DNA of 64,000 bases from Alitta virens (taxonomy: Eukaryota > Annelida > Polychaeta > Phyllodocida > Nereididae): NCBI GenBank assembly GCA_932294295.1, contig OW028585.1, forward strand, positions 14,230,771-14,294,770, written 5' to 3'. This document shows, piece by piece, positions 33,141 through 41,614 of this stretch. Below the pieces are notes generated by a model. It was not told where the DNA came from and ran no database searches. It saw only the letters and a list, made by a program, of their open reading frames with translations. A program made the position numbers and the translations under genes. Positions within the stretch are counted from its first letter, which is position 1. Each line of letters begins with the position of its first letter.

Positions 33141-35162
33141 ATGGCCGACCTTGAACAGGACAAACTACAACGAAGGCAAAGAAAAGCAGCAGTAACAAGA
33201 GAAGTCAACAAGCTGAAGAGGTTCAAAACCGAAGGGGATGAAACTGCAGTTAAAGGGCAAGTGTTGAAATTGAAAGACACATTTGATAACTTTGAAAGAG
33301 CACTTCTGAAATATCACTCATTGCTCGAAAACGAAGATCAGTCTGATGAGAGTGACATATACTTTGCTGAAGTTGAAGTGAATTATATTGAAGTGCTAGA
33401 TATGATAAATGTATGGCTGATGTCTCGTGGAAGTACTGCTGCTGTGGCCAAGGCAGATGATAAACCTGAAGTTGGAAAGGGGTTCGTTTCGTCATCTTCT
33501 GAGATTGCCTCCATGATGAATCTTCCCAGAGTTGATCTAGAACCATTTGACGGCGACTCCATGTTGTATCACTCGTTCATCTCTATATTTGACGAAAATG
33601 TAGACAAGGTACTGAAAGATGGAAATTCTAAATTGATGCGGCTCATTCAGAATACAACTGGCAAAGCAAGAGAGGCCATCCGCTCATGCTCGTTGATTGG
33701 AGGAGATGAAGGCTATGCACAGACAAGATCCATACTATCCAAGCGCTTTGGAAATGACCACATAGTGACTAAACGCATCGTACAGGAAATCCGGACCGGT
33801 AAGCCTATTCGCAATGGTGGTGACCTTCAGCAGTTGGCAGACGAACTTTCGAACTGTGAAAAGATTCTGAAAAGAATGGAAAAGTTAAGCGAAATTGATA
33901 GTCAATCTTGCATTGTAGAAGTTGCTAGTAGGTTGCAGCCTTATCTGCGTAACAGGTGGAAGCGGCATGCTGTTGATGTAAAAAGAAGCACTGATGCATA
34001 TCCAAAGTTTGAAGACTTAGTAAAATTCATTGTAGAAGAGGCAGAACAAGAAAATGACCCAGTATATGGTCACATGCGTGGTAAAGTTGATACAGAAAAG
34101 CCTCAGAGGTCTAAAGATAGTAGAATTTCAAGTTCCTTTTCTACAGGTGCAGAGAAGGTGATGCCTGTTAGCAAAAGAACTGCTTGCTTAGTTTGTAGAG
34201 GTGACCATCGTATGTTGTTTTGCAATGATTTTAAAAACATGAAGGTTTATGAGAGGATTGCATTGGTCAAAGAACAAAACTTGTGCGAAAATTGTTTGTT
34301 ATCTAACCACACTGCTTCTAATTGTAGAAAGCCCAGTGTTTGCTCTGTTCCCGGATGTGGACTTAAACACACGAAATATATACATGTTGGTGCAGGTCCC
34401 AGAAATCAAGCTGACAGTTTGTATGTACCTCGTGATAGACGCAGAGATGTTAATAGAAATGATGCATCAGAATTCAGAACTACAGTGAGTTCTCACAATG
34501 CTAACTGTTCTTTGCCTGGTGCTCCTCTTGAGGTATGTGTCCCAATTGTATCTGTGAGAGTTAACCAGCAAACTGAAGTTACTGCCTTGTTAGATACTGG
34601 ATCTACGTCCAGTTTCTGTTCAAAGAAGTTGGTTGATTTACTTGGTGTAAAAGGGGAAATTCGAGAGTATGCATTGAACACTCTGAGTAAAAGAGAAGAA
34701 CGTAAAGTTACAGAGGTGGTTAAGCTTAATCTCGTTTCATGTGATGGCAGGGAACAAATGCAAATGTCAAATGTGTTCATTGTAGATCAGATACCTGTAA
34801 AGTTTCCTAAAGTCGATGTCTCTGGTTATTCTCACTTACAGGATGTGGTCTTGCCTGGTCCATGTTCTGAAGTAGATCTCCTGATTGGGTTAGATCACGC
34901 TGCAGCTTTGATGCCTCTTGAAACCCGTGTTGGCAGTAGGTTGGATCCTTTTGCAGTCAGGACACTCTTCGGTTGGTCCATCAACGGTCCCACAAGGTCA
35001 GGTGTAGTTAACAAGGAGGTAATTTCTCATTTCGTTACAACGTCATTAGATCAGGATGTCCAAAAGTTGTGGCAAATTGAAGATGATGGTTTAGCCAGAG
35101 ATAAGCTGGAAAAATCAGAGTGGTGTTTGATTGTGCTAGTCGTTATCAGGGCCAGTCGTTAA
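33141..35162 (+). CDS. BEL/Pao gag-protease polyprotein
   Basis: 673 residues. Residues about 1-330 form a helical gag region with the Pao-type Phe-Asp-Gly-Asp-Ser-Met-Leu-Tyr motif near 140. Zinc-knuckle-like Cys/His clusters lie at about 348-413 (Cys-Leu-Val-Cys-Arg-Gly-Asp-His, then Cys-Glu-Asn-Cys). An aspartic protease with Asp-Thr-Gly-Ser is at about 485. After about residue 640 the normal continuation into the RT N-terminal part is missing: a deletion fuses the linker to the RT core out of frame, so the last 14 residues are not genuine. It would assemble capsids and cleave the polyprotein in the intact family. Confidence 0.93.
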   Translation: MADLEQDKLQRRQRKAAVTREVNKLKRFKTEGDETAVKGQVLKLKDTFDNFERALLKYHSLLENEDQSDESDIYFAEVEVNYIEVLDMINVWLMSRGSTAAVAKADDKPEVGKGFVSSSSEIASMMNLPRVDLEPFDGDSMLYHSFISIFDENVDKVLKDGNSKLMRLIQNTTGKAREAIRSCSLIGGDEGYAQTRSILSKRFGNDHIVTKRIVQEIRTGKPIRNGGDLQQLADELSNCEKILKRMEKLSEIDSQSCIVEVASRLQPYLRNRWKRHAVDVKRSTDAYPKFEDLVKFIVEEAEQENDPVYGHMRGKVDTEKPQRSKDSRISSSFSTGAEKVMPVSKRTACLVCRGDHRMLFCNDFKNMKVYERIALVKEQNLCENCLLSNHTASNCRKPSVCSVPGCGLKHTKYIHVGAGPRNQADSLYVPRDRRRDVNRNDASEFRTTVSSHNANCSLPGAPLEVCVPIVSVRVNQQTEVTALLDTGSTSSFCSKKLVDLLGVKGEIREYALNTLSKREERKVTEVVKLNLVSCDGREQMQMSNVFIVDQIPVKFPKVDVSGYSHLQDVVLPGPCSEVDLLIGLDHAAALMPLETRVGSRLDPFAVRTLFGWSINGPTRSGVVNKEVISHFVTTSLDQDVQKLWQIEDDGLARDKLEKSEWCLIVLVVIRASR

Positions 35163-36124
35163 ATGATAAATGTCTCCAGGGGCCAGACCTTAATAACAAG
35201 CTTTTTGATGTTCTTGTGCATTTTAGAAATCATAAGTTAGCCTTAATGGCGGATGTGCAGGCCATGTATTATCAGGTACGGATTCCTCCGGAACAACGTG
35301 ACAGTTTGCGGTTCCTTTGGTTGGATTCAAAGGGTGTTATTGTAGAGTATCGTATGACTTCGCATGTATTCGGGGGTGTATGGTGTGCATGTGCTGCCAC
35401 CTATGCGTTAAGAAGTACTGTTTCTGATTTTTCTGGTCCCACAAATTCCATACAGGAGGTCATAGAAAATTCCTTTTATGTCGATGATTGTCTCGTTTCT
35501 TTCGAAGAGCTTGGTGAAGCCCTGCAAGTGGTTCATGGTGTCACGAGTACATTGAAATCTGGTGGATTTAGGCTCACTATATTTGTCTCAAACAGTGCTG
35601 AAGTTCTAGCTGAGATCCCATTGGAAGACAGAGCTGCAGAGGTCAAAGACTTGAATGTTAACTCCACAAGCAAGGCGTTGGGAGTTAAGTGGGATGTGTG
35701 GAGTGATGGGATGTACTTTGATGGCAGTTTGTCTGAATGGTTAGATGTGATCACAAAGAGAAAGATGCTCAGTCTTGTATGTTCAATGTTTGACCCTGGT
35801 GTCTTTGAGGGTGGTGACATGTACAAAAAAAGATGGCGCCACGTGCAAGCGATGGCTGATCAATTTTGGAAACGTTGGGTTAAGGAATATTTGCCTCTGT
35901 TACAGCCAAGGGTTAAATGGACCAACGTTGAATCAAATGTAAAAGTTGGTGATGTGGTTTTGGTCCTGGATGAAGGTACACCTAGGGGATTATGGCCTTT
36001 GGGTCTAATTGTGCAAGTGAACCCTAGTGCTGATGGTCTGGTGAGGTCAGTTAAGGTAAAGACCAGATCTACCCATTTTGTAAGGCCAATCTCAAAAATT
36101 GTTCATTTAGAATCTCACTCATGA
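35120..36124 (+). pseudogene. BEL/Pao RT core fused to a misplaced C-terminal pol piece
   Basis: The frame begins in the middle of RT (Val-Phe-Asp-Cys-Ala-Ser) and lacks the preceding fingers region. The catalytic Tyr-Val-Asp-Asp is present at about residue 120. At 35797 the RT-RNase H connection jumps at a shared CCCT into sequence from the far 3' end of pol (a basic domain after integrase with Val-Gly-Asp-Val-Val-Leu-Val and Pro-Leu-Gly), reaching that domain's natural stop. The upstream 64 bp is then repeated at 36132 and the frame goes on in the next ORF. The GTG at 35120 is only where the frame opens, not a start. Confidence 0.9.
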
Positions 36125-36195
36125 AAATTTATGAATGGTTAGATGTGATCACAAAGAGAAAGATGCTCAGTCTTGTATGTTCAATGTTTGACCCT
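35734..36195 (+). repeat. 64-bp direct repeat bracketing a 334-bp copy of the pol 3' end
   Basis: 35734-35797 and 36132-36195 are the same 64 bp of pol. The 334 bp between them (35798-36131) matches 38119-38395, but the inner copy is the more complete one: the true 3' copy has lost two bases near 38170 and a ~58-bp block after GTGCAAGTG. Confidence 0.93.
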
Positions 36196-38178
36196 TTAGG
36201 TTTGATCAGTCCTGTATTAATCCAAGGGAGAATCCTCTTTCAAGATGCAACTCGTTTGAAGATAGGATGGGATGAATGTTTACCTCCTGCTTTGCAAAAC
36301 AATTGGAATGTTTGGTTTCGGTCACTGTCTGAGTTGGCTGCTGTGCAAGTCCAAAGGTGCATTAAGCCTCGAGAATTTGATGATAGTGCTTTGGAGCTTC
36401 ATCATTTTAGTGATGCCAGTAGTAGGGCACACGGTTGTTGTAGCTATCTGAGGTGCATAAATGCTAAAGGCAAGATTCATGTGTCTCTGATCTGTAATAA
36501 GAGTAGAGTAGCTCCAGTTAGAGTAACCACAATACCTAGATTGGAACTCCAGGGTGCCCTGCTTGCTGCTCGTATGGATGCTGTTCTGAGAAAGGATCTA
36601 CAGTTGGTTTTAGGCGAGTCTCACTTCTGGGTGGATAGTGAGATTGCACTGGGGTACATCTCAAATGATAGTCACCGTTTTCACGTGTTTGTGGCAAATC
36701 GTGTCAGCGAAATTCGCTCATTGACGCACCCTGGACAATGGCATCATATTCCAGGGTCCACCAATCCTGCAGATATCATTACTCGAGGTTTGAGTCCTGA
36801 TAGTTTGCAAAAAGGTTGCTGGTTCAATGGTCCAGAATTTCTCCACACGCATAAGAGTGACTGGAATGTTAAAATTGTCCCTAAAAATGTGTGTGATGGT
36901 GATCCAGAAGTCCGCAAGTCTCCATTCAATGTCAGCAAAGATGTGGTATCATGTATGGTTGATGTGGATGTTCACCCTCTTGACAAGTTGATTGGATACT
37001 ACTCCAGTTGGTTGAAGCTCAAACGAGCTGTGAGTTGGTGGCTCAGACTTCGTGAGTACTTGAGGTCTAAACGTAGATCTGCTCATGGTAATCCTTTGTC
37101 TACAGTTGAACTTAAAAATGCTGAAATTCACGTCCTCAAGCATGCACAAGCTCAAGTTTATGCTGGAGATCTTGATTCCCTCAGCAAAAGTGGTGTTGTG
37201 TCTAAAACAAGTTCTCTTCGATCTTTGCTGCCAAAATTGAATGAAAGCAATCTGATTTCTGTCGGCGGTCGTATGAGTAATGCAGATCTTTCTGAAAATG
37301 ATAGACATCCTTGTATTGTCCAACATAATCACCCAGTTGCCATGCTGATTGTTAGAGAGTATCACAATAAAGCTCATCTTGGGACTGAGTGGTGTGTTAG
37401 CTTAATCAGACAAAAGTTTTGGATTACCAAGGTACGTGGTCTAGTAAAACGAGTCAAACGTGATTGTGTTGAATGTAAAAGGTTGTATGGTTATCCTAGC
37501 TCCCAATTGATGGCTAATTTACCATTTGAGAGAACTGAAGCTGGGAAACCTCCATTCACCTATGTGGGGGTGGACTGCTTTGGTCCAATTAAGGTAAAAG
37601 TAGGACGTTCTCAAGTTAAGAGATATGGGTGTCTCTTCTCATGTTTTGTCACAAGAGCTGTACATGTTGAAAAATTAAATGGTTTAGATACAGACTCATT
37701 TTTAAATGGGTTGAGAAGGTTTGTTGCAAGACGAGGTCAACCGGTCACAATCTGGAGCAATAAAGGTACTAACTTTGTTGGAGGTCTAACAGAGATCCAA
37801 AAATCGCTCAAGGACTTAAATTGGGTAGAAATCCAAGCATACTGTGCAAATGAGCAGATTGAGTGGAAATTCATACCCCCAGGAGCACCTCATATGGGTG
37901 GCCTGTGGGAAAGAATGGTGCGCACAATTAAACGAGTGTTGAACGCAATTACTGAGCCAAAATCATTGTATGATGATGTGTTAGAGACTCTGTTGTGTGA
38001 GGTGGAAAGTATTGTAAATAGCAGGCCTATCACTAAGCTTAGTAACGATCCACTGGATCCTTCTCCACTCACACCAAATCATTTATTGCTTCTTCGTAAT
38101 GGTCTTCCTCCTCTCCCTGGTGTCTTTGAGGATGGTGACATGTACAAAAAAAGATGGCACCACGTGCAAGATGGCTGA
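36121..38178 (+). CDS. BEL/Pao RNase H-integrase region
   Basis: 685 residues. The RNase H part shows Ile-Pro-Arg-Leu-Glu-Leu, Trp-Val-Asp-Ser-Glu-Ile and Asn-Pro-Ala-Asp. An HHCC zinc-binding motif (His-Asn-Lys-Ala-His ... Cys-Val-Glu-Cys) precedes the integrase core. The core has the first Asp in Val-Gly-Val-Asp-Cys-Phe-Gly-Pro and the Glu in Gly-Leu-Trp-Glu-Arg, but at about residue 547 the usual Ser-Asp-Asn-Gly is Ser-Asn-Lys-Gly, so the second catalytic Asp is gone. The frame ends early because of a two-base deletion near 38170. The ATG used is an accident of the internal duplication and overlaps the previous stop as ATGA. Confidence 0.92.
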   Translation: MKIYEWLDVITKRKMLSLVCSMFDPLGLISPVLIQGRILFQDATRLKIGWDECLPPALQNNWNVWFRSLSELAAVQVQRCIKPREFDDSALELHHFSDASSRAHGCCSYLRCINAKGKIHVSLICNKSRVAPVRVTTIPRLELQGALLAARMDAVLRKDLQLVLGESHFWVDSEIALGYISNDSHRFHVFVANRVSEIRSLTHPGQWHHIPGSTNPADIITRGLSPDSLQKGCWFNGPEFLHTHKSDWNVKIVPKNVCDGDPEVRKSPFNVSKDVVSCMVDVDVHPLDKLIGYYSSWLKLKRAVSWWLRLREYLRSKRRSAHGNPLSTVELKNAEIHVLKHAQAQVYAGDLDSLSKSGVVSKTSSLRSLLPKLNESNLISVGGRMSNADLSENDRHPCIVQHNHPVAMLIVREYHNKAHLGTEWCVSLIRQKFWITKVRGLVKRVKRDCVECKRLYGYPSSQLMANLPFERTEAGKPPFTYVGVDCFGPIKVKVGRSQVKRYGCLFSCFVTRAVHVEKLNGLDTDSFLNGLRRFVARRGQPVTIWSNKGTNFVGGLTEIQKSLKDLNWVEIQAYCANEQIEWKFIPPGAPHMGGLWERMVRTIKRVLNAITEPKSLYDDVLETLLCEVESIVNSRPITKLSNDPLDPSPLTPNHLLLLRNGLPPLPGVFEDGDMYKKRWHHVQDG

Positions 38179-38561
38179 TCAATTTTGGAAATGTTGGGTT
38201 AAGGAATATTTGCCTCTGTTACAGCCAAGGGTTAAATGGACCAACGTTGAATCAAATGTAAAAGTTGGTGATGTGGTTTTGGTCCTGGATGAAGGTACAC
38301 CTAGGGGATTATGGCCTTTGGGTCTAATTGTGCAAGTGCCATTTTGTAAGGCCAATCTCAAAAATTGTTCAGTTAGAATCTCACTCATAAATATTTAATT
38401 TTCATAAATTTTCATAATTTGTTTCTATGTATTAGTCTTGTATTATTGTATGATTGTACATATTCTGAATATGTGGTGTTGATTATTTCCAAATATATAT
38501 ATTTATTGTAATATGATTTTTATATATATATTGGATCTCCATTGGATCCAAAGTGGAGGAG

Positions 38562-38835
38562 TGTTACACATTGCACAAGCAGCTGTGTTGACTGTTGTCT
38601 TTGTTGTCACAGTTTTCTAAGTTGTTGTAAATCCACTTCCTTGCAAGGCAAAGGCATTTTCATGTGGGCCTTCAAGGTGAAAGGAGATAGGTTTAAATGG
38701 ACAATATTTTGTGATACTGAAAAACTATGGAAGAATTTGTGTATGAAATATTTAGATAAGGTCAACTATGTTAATAAGCCATTCTCTTAAGGTGTGAGGT
38801 CCAAAAATTGTAGAATGCTGCACATGTTTATTCAA
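38562..38835 (+). repeat. 3' LTR, end altered
   Basis: Starts TGTTACACATTGC after a purine-rich AAGTGGAGGAG tract, the likely polypurine primer. It matches the 5' LTR to TTTATTCA; the remaining ~25 bp of the LTR are not present and a foldback follows. Confidence 0.88.
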
Positions 38836-39022
38836 TGTTGAGGCGTGGAGGCCTAGTCAGAAAAAGAACACCTGCTTTGTAGGAATTTCTTTATTATTAG
38901 TTTTTTACTTATTTTCCTTGTCTTTGTATTACTTCAGATTCACCTGACTCTTCTGAGTGAAATAAAATTGTGTCTGCACAAAATCGGAGTTCTTTTTCTG
39001 ACTAGGCCTCCACGCCTCAACA
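38836..39022. mobile_element. 187-bp foldback with perfect 34-bp inverted ends
   Basis: The ends TGTTGAGGCGTGGAGGCCTA and TAGGCCTCCACGCCTCAACA extend to 34 exactly paired bases (38836-38869 with 38989-39022). It lies between the truncated 3' LTR and the GGAA target repeat. It may be a MITE that replaced the LTR tip or a captured terminal segment. Confidence 0.85.
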
Positions 39023-39106
39023 GGAATTTTGGTGCGCATTCTATATGATCTATGTATTGTATCGTATCTTACAGTTACAGTGTTTATTCATTTCTTAAAC
39101 TTACAG

Positions 39107-39163
39107 ATTTCTCCATCTGGCACTTTTGCGGTGAGGAAGTACTTTGAACTGGAGGAAATTGAT
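39107..39163 (+). pseudogene. Paraoxonase-like exon 7 fragment
   Basis: The acceptor TTACAG and donor GTGAGA match those of the intact exon (47989-48070). About 25 bp (the Val-Thr-Phe-Asp-Lys-Glu-Ile-Ile part) is deleted, which shifts the frame. The right arm starts about 25 bp further on. Confidence 0.88.
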
Positions 39164-39910
39164 GTGAGAAATTTCAAAAAAAAGCCAGCACAATTTGATA
39201 GGTTGTGATATCATTATCCATCATATGATGACACCAATGACCATATGACACCAATGCAGTATATATAGTAGTCACCATCATCTTTTTAATATTACTATTT
39301 ATCACATTTATTTTGAAAATACAGGAGTTTATTCCATGAAGCAATCATATTTAACGCACCCAAAGGCTGAGTGAAATATCACAACTGAGTGGAATAAATT
39401 CCTGTATTCTCAAAATATCAACATGTGATAAAGATGTTATCCTTTGTCCTTTCCAAACAACAAAAACATTTAGGAAGAAACAAACTGGACTCTGCCGCGA
39501 TCATTTTCAAGCTGTGTTGGATCCACAGTGAAAATTGCGGTCGAACAAGGATGTTAATAATTATTATTTTCTCAGCTTCTGAGTGTCAAAGAAATAAAAT
39601 TGACCTGTTCGTTGAATTCTTATTTTATTTGGAATGTGTAGACACCAGGGTTTTTATTAAACTCCCCTCTCAAAGGAGATACAGGCAAAAATGTAAAGCA
39701 ATGCACAACAAAAACATTGCATTTTGGTGAACTAGCATGATGAGAGTGCTGAGCTCGAATGCTGCGGATGACATCATTTGAGAAATAGCAGTGGAGAGAG
39801 TGTGGCTTAACGGACCATTTAATGAATACAGAAATACGTCAATCAGCTCTCGACCAATCAGCGATCTGCATTTGGCATTGACAAAGGATAATTTAATTAT
39901 GTGTACTTAC

Positions 39911-40037
39911 AGTGAAAATACAGGATGTGTGATAGTCTTATTATGCATGAGGGTTTTTTTCGCTTGTCGTTCCAGATAAAGCAATCCACATTGTCAAGTT
40001 CCCACAGGATGATTTACCACAAACACTACAAGCTGCC
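39911..40037 (-). pseudogene. Paraoxonase-like exon 5, right arm
   Basis: Mirror of 30748-30874 with the same frame-breaking deletion. It has no partner exons on this strand nearby. Confidence 0.88.
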
Positions 40038-41614
40038 CTGCAAGATCCCACATAGCACACAGGCATCATTAAATCTGTTCAGTGTTCCTCCAACAAGCAG
40101 GAGGGCAGGTGTTACACTTGCACTTCCAGAGCTGAACTCTAACACAACTCACTTACCCTTACGAAACTTTGTACAGTACAACTCTATATGGCCTTTATGG
40201 CTGTAAATACTAGGTCGTGCCTAAGTTTCATGGACATGATGATATGTACACCCGAAAATGTTAATGTGCAACGAGGTCGAGGTGTCCATAACATTTGAGG
40301 GTGTATGTATCTCTTGTCTCACAATGTAACCAAAACAAAAGATAGTGCCCATCTATAATTCATCTAATTGATTTACGAAAGTCAAATAATGAGAATGAAA
40401 GTCGTTTCTGCTTTCAGAGCTTTGAATTAAAAACATTGGATGAAAACTGACAGCCCTATTTTTCACTTGTGTATATTGAAAGGCCATATAATCTAACAAT
40501 TACTGCAGTGTCTCGTGCAGTATGTGTTTTTATGGAACCTCGACAACGGATATTATCAGTTGTCGAGATTCCATAAAAACACATAATGCACTCGCCACTG
40601 TGCAATAATTGTATAGTATTATTAGGCCTAAAATATGATATACATGTTATATTTGTATACTAAGGCCTAATGTATGCATGAAAGGTTTCTAATAGATACA
40701 AGTAAAACCCCGTGGTCGAAGTCAGTGAGGCGTCGTGGGCCTAAATACTCAGTGTGTACAATTAGTGCAGATCATGTATGTGACAAACAGTGCGCTGTAT
40801 GTGACAAACAGGGCACTCGTGTATGTGATAAACAGGCAGCTGCATGGACAGAACGCATGTGCATGGTTGCACAATATTAAATAAGTACACTCAAGCGCCT
40901 ATACACGCTCTATGCGAGGACGCATATCAATGCGTGTGGATATGCTCAGTGCTGCATATCCACAATTCAAATGAGCAGGAATGTGCACTTGATATCATGT
41001 CTATGCACGCGTTGATGTGAGACCAGACTGCAACAAATATTCCTCGATTTCTTGCGTATGCTTCAGGCTCCGTCCACTGTCTGGCTTACATGAGGATTTT
41101 TTCAATGGCGTACTTATTGCTAAATTGCACTGGTGAGTGTATGTATCACATGTGCATTAGTAGCAAGAGTTTGAATTGTTTACCAACATTTTATGACAAT
41201 CAGTATTATGCACATTAATCTGTATAGAAGCATATCACAAACAAGAACAATGCTTTTTACACATATATTTCCTGCTACTTTCCCATTACATCCATTAGGA
41301 ACATGAAAGACAAACATTAAAGTCATGAGTCAGAACAAATTATTAATGCAATGAGCAAACTCTGACTTAAGTCAAATATTGCCAAGCCACATATTACACA
41401 AATTTCGCTTAAATCATTAATGCTACTTATTCTGTTTCATACTGATCACCACTAATGGCAGAGAATGCATATGTACAAAGCATCAAACACCTGGCAATTG
41501 CTTGAAAGATAACCATAGGATATACAAGGATATAGATATCACTCCTACGATCAATTTGATACAATATAATAACAGATAAGGGATATAATTTTTACCATAT
41601 TTGTCATCCTAGGC
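40038..41614. other. GRL upstream region, right arm
   Basis: No gene. It mirrors 29139-30747 and resembles 15525-16464. It contains the foldbacks at about 40240-40325 and 40515-40591, and a CGCATATCAATGCGTG / GGATATGC-GCTGCATATCC hairpin near 40920-40970. Confidence 0.55.
40515..40591. repeat. 77-bp near-perfect palindrome, right arm
   Basis: Mirror copy of 30162-30238. Confidence 0.9.

Larger units (their letters stand above)
32827..39026 (+). mobile_element. BEL/Pao LTR retrotransposon
   Basis: A 6.2-kb element (32831-39022) flanked by GGAA at 32827-32830 and 39023-39026. The interrupted host sequence continues across it and matches 48129-48000 inverted, confirming the insertion site between paraoxonase exons 6 and 7. 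The order is LTR, gag-protease, RT, RNase H, integrase, LTR. It is dead: the RT N-terminal part is deleted, pol is internally rearranged, an integrase catalytic Asp is replaced, and the 3' LTR end is altered. The LTRs differ at about four positions over ~265 bp, so the insertion is fairly recent. Confidence 0.95.
31614..39187. other. Spacer between the inverted arms
   Basis: Single-copy centre of the inverted structure. It holds paraoxonase intron 5 and exon 6 remnant (to 32830), the BEL/Pao element (32831-39022), then intron and exon 7 remnant to about 39180. Beyond 39187 the sequence returns as the complement of 31613 leftward. The stretch 31650-31985 matches the inverse of 58700-59040 in intron 5 of the intact gene. 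Confidence 0.9.

Noticed and set aside
36121..36126. Translational coupling (ATGA) between BEL/Pao frames
   Set aside because: The overlap is created by the internal template-switch duplication, not a conserved expression signal.
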